Assembly: GCA_964606405.1 (NCBI GenBank) | Contig: CAZSGH010000031.1 | Coordinates: forward strand, 1 to 34,392 | Source: GCA-002282575 sp964606405 | GTDB lineage: Bacteria > Pseudomonadota > Gammaproteobacteria > Thiomicrospirales > Thiomicrospiraceae | DNA length: 34,392 nt | Direction: 5' to 3' | The notes under the pieces: generated by a model | The model's input: only the letters and a program-made list of their open reading frames with translations | What the model was told of the DNA's origin: nothing | The model's database searches: none | Shown: positions 1 through 6,448 of the stretch, one piece after another | How positions within the stretch are numbered: position 1 is the first letter of the stretch | How the letters are laid out: every line of letters begins with the position of its first letter | Program-made: the position numbers and the translations under genes

Positions 1-50
1 CATCACCCAACCCTCCTAAAATAACTTGTTAGCATATCTTACCACAAAAC

Positions 51-80
51 AAAAAAGCGCCCCTTTCGGAGCGCCTTTTA
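51..80 (-). terminator. Rho-independent terminator of the porin gene
   Basis: A 7-bp stem (57-63 with 68-74, one G-T pair) closes a four-base GAAA loop when read on the minus strand. It is followed directly by six T (51-56 on plus are A). It lies about 45 bases past the porin stop codon, as expected for an intrinsic terminator. Confidence 0.85.
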
Positions 81-119
81 CACATTTCAAATTGAAAACC
101 GTGTTGCCACGGCAAGCAA

Positions 120-1250
120 TTAGAAGTTGTGGATGATACCAACAGACAATGCTGAGTTGTCTTTGCCAGTAATAGCAGTAACAACTGAACCTGAACCACC
201 AGAAGCCATGTCAGTAGTGTAACCAGCGTTAGCAGCGTTGTGTGCAGCAGCATAAACAGCATAAGCAGTTGTGTTCTTGCTTAGAGCATGATCATAACCA
301 ACAGTTGTCAAAGTACCGTTAGTGTCAGCTTGTGCACTGTTGTTGCCAGCCATGTAGTACTGAGCTTTAACTGTACCAGCAGCGCCAACTTTGTAAGAAC
401 CACCTAGACCGTATGTATCTTGCTTAGCATTTACAGCGCCACCGATAGCAGCGTTCTGGTACAAACCAACAACTTTAGCCGCACCGAAAGTATAGCCAGC
501 ACCTAAACGGTAAGCTGTGAACGCTTCGCGAGTAGCACCCAAACCAGTTAATGCACTAGAACCATTGTCGATGTTGATATAACCTAAAGTAGCACTAAAG
601 TTACCAACAGTGTAATCAGCCAATGCAGTTAAAGCAGCTGCTTTGAAAGTTGCATTATCGTAAGTTTCATTTTGAGTTGTAGCTGATGAAGGAACATAAG
701 CAGCACCAAAATGGAAGCCTGACCATGTTGGAGAAATGTAAGCCAATACGTTGTTATGACGACCATCAACAGCGAAAGTAGAAATATCAGAAGCATTAGT
801 TACAGCTGTAGGCAAGCTCATGCGCAAAATGTTACGGTTGTTACCAACTTGGTCACCGAACAAGTCATATTTACGACCAGTCATTTTGATTAAAGAGTCA
901 TGACGACCAGCCAATACTGTACCGAAACCACCACCTAAACCAATGAATGTGTTACGTGCAGCACCACCTAAACCAGACGTACCAGACTCACCGTCCATGT
1001 TCACACTGAATTCCATTTGGTAAACAGCTTTCATGCCAGCGCCTAAATCTTCAGAACCCTTGATACCTAAACGTGAAGAGTTAGAAGAAAGAGAAGTTAA
1101 ACCAGTAGAAGAAGGAGTACTAGCACCATCAGAAACTGAAGAGAAAGAGTTGATTGATTCGTGAGCAACACCGTATACAGTTGCAGCAGCGAAAGCAGAT
1201 GGAGCCATTACCGCAGCAGCGATAGCGATAGCTAAAATATTCTTAGTCAT
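120..1250 (-). CDS. Outer-membrane general porin (Gram-negative porin family)
   Basis: A trimeric-type diffusion porin of the outer membrane, 376 residues. The start at 1250 is chosen because it gives a clean Sec signal peptide (MTKNILAIAIAAAVMAPSAFA, cleavage after AFA) and has a GAGGT ribosome site upstream. A longer open frame to 1319 only adds a hydrophilic leader. The mature protein starts ATVYGVAHESINS, has the early SRLGIKGSEDLGAGMKAVYQ strand typical of betaproteobacterial-type porins, alternating beta strands, and ends in Phe (IIHNF), the outer-membrane sorting signal. The pore-loop region (FIGLGGGFGTVLAGRHDSL) is recognisable. It stands alone with its own promoter and terminator. 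Specificity (anion or general) cannot be told from sequence. Confidence 0.93.
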   Translation of the reverse strand: MTKNILAIAIAAAVMAPSAFAAATVYGVAHESINSFSSVSDGASTPSSTGLTSLSSNSSRLGIKGSEDLGAGMKAVYQMEFSVNMDGESGTSGLGGAARNTFIGLGGGFGTVLAGRHDSLIKMTGRKYDLFGDQVGNNRNILRMSLPTAVTNASDISTFAVDGRHNNVLAYISPTWSGFHFGAAYVPSSATTQNETYDNATFKAAALTALADYTVGNFSATLGYINIDNGSSALTGLGATREAFTAYRLGAGYTFGAAKVVGLYQNAAIGGAVNAKQDTYGLGGSYKVGAAGTVKAQYYMAGNNSAQADTNGTLTTVGYDHALSKNTTAYAVYAAAHNAANAGYTTDMASGGSGSVVTAITGKDNSALSVGIIHNF

Positions 1251-1285
1251 GTAGAAATTACCTCGTTTGTTTTCAACATATGAAT

Positions 1286-1300
1286 CAGGGAATGTCCCTG
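1286..1300 (-). promoter_or_regulatory. Small hairpin in the porin 5' leader
   Basis: CAGGGAATGTCCCTG forms a perfect 6-bp stem with a 3-base loop. It lies 36 bases upstream of the porin start and downstream of the predicted promoter, so it would be in the mRNA leader. It may stabilise the message; a regulatory role is inference only. Confidence 0.4.
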
Positions 1301-1318
1301 TATTCAACCTCAGGAACA

Positions 1319-1348
1319 ATCTTACAACAGTGTTTTGTGAGTTTGCAA
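1319..1348 (-). promoter_or_regulatory. Predicted sigma-70-type promoter of the porin
   Basis: On the minus strand TTGCAA (1343-1348) and TAAGAT (1319-1324) are spaced by 18 bases, about 70 bases upstream of the porin start. The -35 hexamer is part of a TTGCAACAG sequence that recurs about 55 bases further upstream. The call rests on match and position only. Confidence 0.5.
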
Positions 1349-1499
1349 CAGGTTTTTGTGATTTTTGTCATATTTTTTTATGGTTTGTTGTTTTTTTGCA
1401 ACAGAAGAGTGAGGGGTTGGGGGTGAGGAGTGAGGAAGCTGTGGCATATTTTACGTCGCATAAAGCTTAATTCGGTTAGTGGGCATCTACTATACTAGA

Positions 1500-1625
1500 G
1501 GTGACCTCTAATTACCCGTCATTCCCGCTTCCCCGTCATTCCCGCGAAAGCGGGAATCTATCTTCTTGATTTCATGGATCCCCGCCTTCGCGGGGATGAC
1601 AAAAAGGTGGTTTTTAGAGCCACCC
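1500..1625. repeat. Hairpin element copy E (arms around a nested REP-like unit)
   Basis: The left arm GGTGACCTCTAA (1500-1511) and the right arm TTTTAGAGCCACCC (1612-1625) are inverted relatives. Between them lie CGTCATTCCCGCGAAAGCGGGAAT and GGATCCCCGCCTTCGCGGGGAT hairpins of the widespread proteobacterial REP-like type. A 14-base piece (CCCGTCATTCCCGC) is duplicated at 1515-1528 and 1532-1545. The right end abuts the stop codon of the ParE-like toxin. The rest of the 1251-1624 gap holds the porin promoter and a G-rich tract at 1411-1435. Closest relative in the window: copy F at 3925-4034. Confidence 0.75.
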
Positions 1626-1900
1626 TAGATAAGGTCTTGCTCCGCTCGGCGAATATGAACCACTTGAATGATGTCTTGCTCGATACGATAAAAAACTAAA
1701 AACAGACCATCAGCAACCACAAGGCGGCGTAGCACTCTGTTATAAGGCGTTCCTAGATAAGGATGCATTTTCAAGTTGTTAATAGGTTGTCGAATTCGTT
1801 TAACCATTTTGGAAGCTAGGGCATTACCACCGACTCGTTGATAATAGATAGCAATGCCTTCAAGATCAGAAAGTGCCGAATCTAAAGGTTTAATGCGCAT
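1625..1900 (-). CDS. ParE/RelE-superfamily toxin
   Basis: A 91-residue protein with the ParE/RelE-superfamily pattern: an N-terminal DL.GIA.YY helix (about residues 12-21), a second helix A..MVKRIRQ.I..L..HP.LG (28-50), then the beta-sheet core RRLVVADGLFLVFYRIEQDIIQVVHIRRA. Toxins of this fold either cleave mRNA at the ribosome or poison gyrase; which applies here cannot be said. It is translated from an ATG inside the last codons of the antitoxin gene (11-base overlap), the normal arrangement for a coupled toxin-antitoxin pair. The stop codon coincides with the end of hairpin element E. Confidence 0.83.
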   Translation of the reverse strand: MRIKPLDSALSDLEGIAIYYQRVGGNALASKMVKRIRQPINNLKMHPYLGTPYNRVLRRLVVADGLFLVFYRIEQDIIQVVHIRRAEQDLI

Positions 1901-2117
1901 ATTTTGCTTCTAGCTGGTCAAAAACTTCATCAAAATCACGCCAAACTGCGTTAGGACTGTCTGCTTCACGAACACGTGCATCCAAAAGCGCATGCAGTTC
2001 TGCATCGGGATCGCTTTTAGGGGTCGTTAAAAAACTTTGCACCTGCTGATAGACACGCTCTATCAGACTCGGTTCAGCATCTTGTAATAAAGCGTTAATG
2101 TCTTCTAGTGTGTGCAT
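1890..2117 (-). CDS. Antitoxin of the 'addiction module component' type
   Basis: A 75-residue acidic protein starting MHTLEDINALL. Its C-terminal half (ELHALLDARVREADSPNAVW, then a final amphipathic helix) resembles the short unstable antitoxin family (PF09720/TIGR02574: ..hraELd.Rl....P.....W.ev...L). Members of that family are partnered with ParE/RelE toxins. The start at 2117 is preferred over an upstream ATG at 2195: AGGGG lies just before it, the family is ~70-80 residues long, and the longer frame would overlap the preceding gene. It is predicted to bind and neutralise the downstream toxin and to repress its own operon. Confidence 0.75.
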   Translation of the reverse strand: MHTLEDINALLQDAEPSLIERVYQQVQSFLTTPKSDPDAELHALLDARVREADSPNAVWRDFDEVFDQLEAKYAH

Positions 2118-2122
2118 GACCC

Positions 2123-2362
2123 CTAATGCCCCATCATTTTGGGCAATACTGTGAGCAATAATGCAGTTTGCCCCAATATCAGCCCAATGAGCCATTTGAG
2201 CATATCTAGCTTTGCATCGGTGAGGTCTTGCTTGGTTACTAATGCTGACTGCTCAATGCTTAACCTATGCGCTTTTGTCAGCGCTTCGGCTTGTTTCTCA
2301 TCAAAACCCGCTTCGCGCAGGGTTTTGTTAAACTCAAAAGTGTCGAAAGTAATGGTGCTCAT
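2123..2362 (-). CDS. Small coiled-coil/membrane protein (DUF1640/CCDC90-like)
   Basis: A 79-residue protein. Residues 1-50 (ITFDTFEFNKTLREAGFDEKQAEALTKAH...) are predicted helical and resemble the conserved start of DUF1640 proteins. Residues 55-74 (MLKWLIGLILGQTALLLTVL) are a single membrane helix. The start has AGGAGC at a good distance. The stop is 5 bases before the antitoxin start, so the antitoxin ribosome site overlaps its end and the three genes form one operon. The family has no secure function in bacteria. It may be host cargo next to the toxin pair, or part of it. Confidence 0.7.
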   Translation of the reverse strand: MSTITFDTFEFNKTLREAGFDEKQAEALTKAHRLSIEQSALVTKQDLTDAKLDMLKWLIGLILGQTALLLTVLPKMMGH

Positions 2363-2442
2363 CGTGTGCTCCTAGGTTGTGAGATTATTATAACAAATAA
2401 AAAACGCCCCCCGTCTATTTCTAAACAATCTAACACTTCGTC

Positions 2443-2462
2443 ATCCCCGCGTAGGCGGGGAT
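2443..2462. repeat. REP-like hairpin unit
   Basis: ATCCCCGC GTAG GCGGGGAT is a perfect 8-bp stem with a 4-base loop, preceded by CGTC. It is the same unit that is nested inside elements E and F. Here it stands about 35 bases before element A. The 2363-2612 gap contains only this unit and element A. Confidence 0.7.
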
Positions 2463-2497
2463 CCATAAAATATACGAAATGTAACTCATTGATAAAA

Positions 2498-2569
2498 CAC
2501 CTTCTTCCAGCTAAAAAATAAACTTGGGAAATCTAAAAACGAGCGAAGCGAAATTTTTAGAGATTCCCT
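2498..2569. repeat. Hairpin element copy A (upstream of rsmB)
   Basis: The arms GGGAAATCTAAAAAC (2526-2540) and ATTTTTAGAGATTCCC (2553-2568) enclose GAGCGAAGCGA. The preceding stretch CACCTT..TCCAGCTAAAAA.TAAACTTGG matches the same stretch in copy B (16509-16539) base for base over most of its length, so the conserved unit is longer than the hairpin. It ends 44 bases before the rsmB start. Confidence 0.8.
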
Positions 2570-2612
2570 CCTGTGTTAAAATAGTCAGCAAGACATTTTT
2601 ACTGGAACTGCT

Positions 2613-3917
2613 ATGACCCCGCGCCATCTCGCCTTAGACATTTTACTGGCTGTTGTGAATAAAGGTGAATCGCTTTCTGCCGTTGCACCCCGCTTGTTGG
2701 GTCGTATTCACGATAGCCGTAATCGTGCCTTGGCTTACCGACTCACACTCGATACCTTGCGCCATTTAAACCGTTTTTCGTGGATACGCGACAAACTGCT
2801 AGAACGTGCCTTTACAGGCAAAGATATGGATGTCGCCCTACTGCTTACCTTGGGCATTAGCCAGTTATCCGATCCAGACTTGCCTGTTCATGCCAGCCTG
2901 AACGAAACGGTCGAAGTCGCCAAAACCTTTAAGAAAAAACCTTGGGCTGCAGGCTTGGTGAATGGTGTGTTGCGCAATTTTCAGCGTCGCCAAGAAGAAT
3001 TAACCGCCGCAGCCAACAAACAAGACACCTTGTTTTTTAGTCATCCGCAATGGTTGCTGACGCAACTTCAGCAAGCCTACCCCAACCAATGGCGCGCGAT
3101 TGCACACGGCAACAATACCCCTGCCGACTTGTGCTTACGCTTAGCGCCGCGCATCGATCCTGCAAACTACCTAGCCCAACTGCCTAGCGAGCTGAATGCA
3201 CAGGCACACCCCCATTTAAGTCATGCGATATTACTGAACTCTACCGATGTCACCGCCCTACCGGGTTTTGAAGTGGGTGATTTTAGCGTACAAGATGCCA
3301 GCGCTCAGTGGGCTGCGCACATTTTGCAACCGCAAGCAGGCGAAACCATCCTCGATGCCTGTGCTGCACCAGGTGGCAAAACCACCCACCTATTAGAACT
3401 GAGCCATAACCAAGCACAGATAACTGCCTTAGACATCGAGGCCAAGCGACTTGAGCGCATCCAAGACAACCTTACCCGACTGGGACTAACAGCGACCTTA
3501 ATGGCTGCCGATGCCAGCGACACTGCAAACTGGTGGAACGGGCAGACGTTCGATGCGATTTTGCTCGATGCACCTTGTTCGGCGACGGGGATTATTCGCC
3601 GTCATCCCGATATTAAATGGCACAGAAAACCAAAAGATATCGAACAGCTTGTCAGCACGCAAGCCAAATTACTCGACACCCTATGGCGACTACTCAAACC
3701 CACAGGGCGAATGCTGTACGCCACTTGCTCGCTGCTACCGAGCGAGAACAGTGAACAAATCAAAGCATTTTTAGCACGCACACCCAATGCCAAGCAGCAA
3801 GCATTAACGCTGGCCGATAGCCACAACACGGGGTTTGGCAGTCAGTTTTTACCCGCAACAGCACAAGATGGCGATGGGTTCTTTTACGCACTACTGGTTA
3901 AAGACGATGATAAATAA
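2613..3917 (+). CDS. rsmB: 16S rRNA m5C967 methyltransferase RsmB
   Basis: Methylates C967 of 16S rRNA with S-adenosylmethionine. It has 434 residues, normal for RsmB (Sun). Residues 1-140 are the NusB-like RNA-binding domain (MTPRHLALDILLAVVNKGES...). The Rossmann methyltransferase domain follows with motif I LDACAAPGGKTTHLLEL (about 247), LLDAPCSATGIIRRHPDIKW (motif IV, Cys near 322) and YATCSLLPSENSEQI (motif VI, nucleophilic Cys near 372). These are the two conserved cysteines of the m5C family. The ribosome site before the ATG is weak (GGAAC). The stop overlaps by 11 bases the best start of the DUF4390 gene, the usual partner of rsmB in many beta- and gammaproteobacteria. Confidence 0.96.
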   Translation: MTPRHLALDILLAVVNKGESLSAVAPRLLGRIHDSRNRALAYRLTLDTLRHLNRFSWIRDKLLERAFTGKDMDVALLLTLGISQLSDPDLPVHASLNETVEVAKTFKKKPWAAGLVNGVLRNFQRRQEELTAAANKQDTLFFSHPQWLLTQLQQAYPNQWRAIAHGNNTPADLCLRLAPRIDPANYLAQLPSELNAQAHPHLSHAILLNSTDVTALPGFEVGDFSVQDASAQWAAHILQPQAGETILDACAAPGGKTTHLLELSHNQAQITALDIEAKRLERIQDNLTRLGLTATLMAADASDTANWWNGQTFDAILLDAPCSATGIIRRHPDIKWHRKPKDIEQLVSTQAKLLDTLWRLLKPTGRMLYATCSLLPSENSEQIKAFLARTPNAKQQALTLADSHNTGFGSQFLPATAQDGDGFFYALLVKDDDK

Positions 3918-4587
3918 ACGATTGGGTACCTCTAAAAATCCGTCATTCCCGCGAAAGCGGGAATCTACCTCATTGACTTCATGGATCCCCGCCTACGCGA
4001 GGATGACGAAATGGTGGTTTTTAGAGATTTCCAGTAAGCGATTGATAACGGGGATATTGCTGATGTTGTGCTTATCCGTCGCGACGGCTGAACCAACACG
4101 CACAACACAATTGCAAGTGAGCACTGTGGATGATAAGTTACTGGTCGATGGGCAAATTGCTTTGGGCATCACCCCAACGATGGAAAGTGCGTTACTGCAT
4201 GGCATCGCACTGGAATATAACATCGATATTAAACTCGACGACCCAGAGCGCCGGTTTTGGCAGAATCCGATTTTACTCAAGCGCACACGGGTCAAATTAA
4301 GCTTCGACAGTTTAAAACAAACCTATCTGCTCACCAATTTAAGCCTACAACGCTTCAGCACAGACCGTGACCTAAAACGTGCTTTAATGACTTTGGGCGC
4401 GATTCAGAGCCTGCCCTTGGCACAGCTCAACCAACTACAACCCAATCATGTCTATCACTTACGCACCCGCGTACAACTCGAACGCGACAGCCTACCCAAT
4501 GCCTTACGCCTTTCTAGCCTGATCGACACAGAGTGGCGCATTGATATGGACTGGCAAAGCCAAACATGGACTTATTTGCCGAATTAA
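3907..4587 (+). CDS. DUF4390 exported protein, signal peptide interrupted in frame by a hairpin element
   Basis: The mature part (AEPTRTTQLQVSTVDDKLLV... to the end) matches DUF4390, a family of small exported beta-rich proteins of unknown role found after rsmB. The ATG at 3907 overlaps the rsmB stop. It reads MINKRL, then about 40 codons of repeat DNA (including SFPRKREST and WIPAYARMTKWW), then KRLITGILLMLCLSVATAEP. Removing 120 bases restores one compact signal peptide, so the native start is very probably 3907. The frame stays open through the insert. Translation may instead begin at ATG 4003 inside the element, which would give a plausible 30-residue leader (MTKWWFLEISSKRLITGILL...). Whether export still works is unknown. 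The open frame upstream to 3835 lies inside rsmB and was not used. Confidence 0.8.
   Translation: MINKRLGTSKNPSFPRKRESTSLTSWIPAYARMTKWWFLEISSKRLITGILLMLCLSVATAEPTRTTQLQVSTVDDKLLVDGQIALGITPTMESALLHGIALEYNIDIKLDDPERRFWQNPILLKRTRVKLSFDSLKQTYLLTNLSLQRFSTDRDLKRALMTLGAIQSLPLAQLNQLQPNHVYHLRTRVQLERDSLPNALRLSSLIDTEWRIDMDWQSQTWTYLPN
3925..4034. repeat. Hairpin element copy F inserted in a signal peptide
   Basis: The arms GGTACCTCTAAAAAT (3925-3939) and GGTTTTTAGAGATTTCC (4017-4033) flank two REP-like hairpins (TCATTCCCGCGAAAGCGGGAA and GGATCCCCGCCTACGCGAGGAT). It is bordered by TAAACGATTG (3915-3924) and TAAGCGATTG (4035-4044), 9 of 10 identical, which looks like a target-site duplication. Insert plus one duplicate is exactly 120 bases. 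Confidence 0.82.
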
Positions 4588-4597
4588 TTGAACAGTA

Positions 4598-4705
4598 TTA
4601 TCCATTTTTATGAATGCGATCTTGATGTTCTTCAAACTTAAAATAAAGTAGAAAAGCAACAGCCATCGCAACAACAGACCAAATAACAATAACCAATGCA
4701 TCCAT
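4598..4705 (-). CDS. 35-residue single-span membrane protein
   Basis: The frame reads MDALVIVIWSVVAMAVAFLL, then YFKFEEHQDRIHKNG and TAA. One membrane helix (residues 3-22) is followed by a charged tail. Its ATG shares one base with the TGA of the upstream 64-residue gene (TGATG) and AGGAG lies at a good distance, strong signs that it is translated. I recognise no family. Size and topology recall small subunits of membrane complexes, but that is only a resemblance. Confidence 0.6.
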   Translation of the reverse strand: MDALVIVIWSVVAMAVAFLLYFKFEEHQDRIHKNG

Positions 4706-4899
4706 CACACTTTCTCCTGATCTTTAGGCATAATAAGGAAGGCAAGCAGCATAATCATTAAACCGCCTAATACCCCCCAAAAAACAGCCTTTCCATCGTA
4801 TTGACTGGGCAACATACTTGTAACGGCTACTGCCGTCAATAAATATTTAGAAATATCAAAAAAGACTTTTGCTACCTCTTTTCTTCTTTCACGATTCAT
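4705..4899 (-). CDS. 64-residue two-span membrane protein
   Basis: The start MNRERRKEVAKVFFDISKYL is chosen because GGAG sits five bases before this ATG; an in-frame ATG at 4953 lacks such a site. A basic amphipathic N-terminus (residues 1-16) is followed by two membrane segments (about 17-33 and 38-58, FWGVLGGLMIMLLAFLIM) and a charged end (PKDQEKV). It resembles small uncharacterised membrane proteins beginning MNR..RKE.AK.F.D..K; no function is known to me. It is translationally coupled to the 35-residue gene and lies 60 bases after mrp on the same strand. Confidence 0.65.
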   Translation of the reverse strand: MNRERRKEVAKVFFDISKYLLTAVAVTSMLPSQYDGKAVFWGVLGGLMIMLLAFLIMPKDQEKV

Positions 4900-4959
4900 A
4901 TTACTCCAGTCCAACGCATACGCTTCAGATAAAATAATAACACAATAAATCAACAGTCT

Positions 4960-5817
4960 TTAAATATTCCACTTAATCTCGCGTATCTGTGGCTGCAACT
5001 GCTCTGCTGTTTGTGGCACAACAGGACTGGCATCGCGGGTGTTTTGATCGACAATGGCGACTACTTTGCGTGCCATCTCGCGGAAAATGCCACTGATTTT
5101 ATCGTCGGGATGCGCCAAGACAAAAGGCACACCAGACTCATCGCCTTGCTGAATGCGCTTATCGAGCGGCAACGAACCCAAAAAGTTGACCAAATACTGT
5201 AACGACATCAGCTGGGCAGCATCGTGACCAAACAAGTGTTCTTCGTGTCCGCATTGCGGGCAAATGAACATATTCATGTTTTCGACCACACCCAGCACAG
5301 GAATCTGCAACTGATGGAGCATTTTTAAGCCTTTTTTAGCATCGAGCAATGCTAACTCTTGCGGTGTCGACACCACTAACGCACCCGCCACTGCAACTTG
5401 CTGACTTAAACTTAATTGAATATCACCCGTACCCGGTGGTAAATCAACGACCAAATAATCCAAGGCTGGCCAGTTGGTATCGAACAACAACTTTTCGAGT
5501 GCTGAGTTTAACTGAGCGCCACGCCAAATCAGTGCCGAATCTTCGCGCTGTAAATGGAAGCCAATCGACATCAGCGCCAAACCATGCGCCATAATCGGCG
5601 ACATTTTGCCATTAGCATCAACATCGGGACGCTGCTCACTAACACCAAAAATCAACGGCTGAGAAGGACCATATAAGTCAGCATCTAAGACACCAACCTG
5701 ATAACCTTCTAGCTGCAACGCCATCGCCAAATTCGCAGCAACCGTCGACTTACCGACACCACCCTTGGCAGATGACACGGCAATAACCTGTTTGACATTC
5801 AGTAGTTTTTGAGACAT
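4960..5817 (-). CDS. mrp: Mrp/ApbC/NBP35-family P-loop ATPase (Fe-S cluster carrier)
   Basis: The family binds and transfers Fe-S clusters to apoproteins in the cytosol. The protein has 285 residues. The deviant Walker A AVSSAKGGVGKSTVAANLA is at residues 13-31, switch/Walker B motifs DADLYGPSQP and VVDLPPGTGD follow, and the CxxC pair is in MNMFICPQCGHEEHLFG (about 180-196). E. coli Mrp is about 370 residues because of an N-terminal MIP18/DUF59 domain. That domain is missing here, so this is the short form. The ribosome site AAGGAAAGG is strong. It lies 14 bases after the mobA-like gene. Confidence 0.92.
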   Translation of the reverse strand: MSQKLLNVKQVIAVSSAKGGVGKSTVAANLAMALQLEGYQVGVLDADLYGPSQPLIFGVSEQRPDVDANGKMSPIMAHGLALMSIGFHLQREDSALIWRGAQLNSALEKLLFDTNWPALDYLVVDLPPGTGDIQLSLSQQVAVAGALVVSTPQELALLDAKKGLKMLHQLQIPVLGVVENMNMFICPQCGHEEHLFGHDAAQLMSLQYLVNFLGSLPLDKRIQQGDESGVPFVLAHPDDKISGIFREMARKVVAIVDQNTRDASPVVPQTAEQLQPQIREIKWNI

Positions 5818-5831
5818 TAACCTTTCCTTAA

Positions 5832-6410
5832 TTAGGGCTTATTCCGATTCATCAGTACAACAGGATCGTACTGCCAAGTATAACGCGACAAAGCTAACAG
5901 ACACAAATAACGTCCAACCCGCTGCTCGCCTTGCTGCAACAACTGCTCAATGGCAGGAATACAGTCAACGTGCAATAAGAAGCATAGGTTATGGCGACCT
6001 AAGGCATCGCACAGCACAGCACCGTTAGTGTTTTCTGTTTGCGCGAGTCGATACAGACGATACCCAATATCTAATGGCAACCACGGCATGTCACATGCAC
6101 TCACCAACACCCAAGAGACGCCCACAGCTTGCGCATGACGCAACAACGACCATGCACCCTTCATCGGACCTGCAGGAAAATCAGAGTCTGGCTCAATCAC
6201 AAGCGGCAAAGATAAATCTTCTGCCCAGCTCAGCTGATCGGCACGCACACACAAGCCCAACAGCGAATGCGCTCGCGCCAATCGACGCACCATCACTTGC
6301 GCTAACGGCAAGCCAAAGTGATCGCCCAATGCTTTAGGATAACCCGCCCAACGGCGAGAATCTCCACCAGCTAAAATACCAAAGTGAATTGTTGGTTTCA
6401 ATATACTCAT
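5832..6410 (-). CDS. mobA: MobA-like molybdopterin guanylyltransferase, divergent
   Basis: MobA attaches GMP to molybdopterin. The 192-residue protein has the nucleotidyltransferase start FGILAGGDSRRWAGYPKAL (residues 10-28), EPDSDFPAGPMKGAWSLL (compare GPLAG in MobA) and VSACDMPWLP (compare PCDTPYIP). Departures: the signature Asp-Lys pair reads Pro-Lys, and the C-terminus stops at MNRNKP without the usual F.N.NTPEEL ending. It may therefore be a shortened MobA or a relative with another substrate. It sits between ccoI and mrp on the same strand. No molybdoenzyme gene is in the window. Confidence 0.72.
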   Translation of the reverse strand: MSILKPTIHFGILAGGDSRRWAGYPKALGDHFGLPLAQVMVRRLARAHSLLGLCVRADQLSWAEDLSLPLVIEPDSDFPAGPMKGAWSLLRHAQAVGVSWVLVSACDMPWLPLDIGYRLYRLAQTENTNGAVLCDALGRHNLCFLLHVDCIPAIEQLLQQGEQRVGRYLCLLALSRYTWQYDPVVLMNRNKP

Positions 6411-6448
6411 AAACTCAAAATACTATCTCAGGCATCTCTTAATCGACA

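Noticed and set aside
1515..1600. Possible CRISPR-like repeats (GTCATTCCCGC units)
   Set aside because: Only two or three imperfect units with no regular spacers; they fit REP-like hairpins.
3835..3906. Longer start for the DUF4390 gene
   Set aside because: Lies inside rsmB in another frame; the ATG at 3907 restores a clean signal peptide once the element is removed.
4504..4701. 65-residue minus frame
   Set aside because: Overlaps the DUF4390 end and reads the 35-residue gene out of frame; the 4598-4705 frame has the ribosome site.
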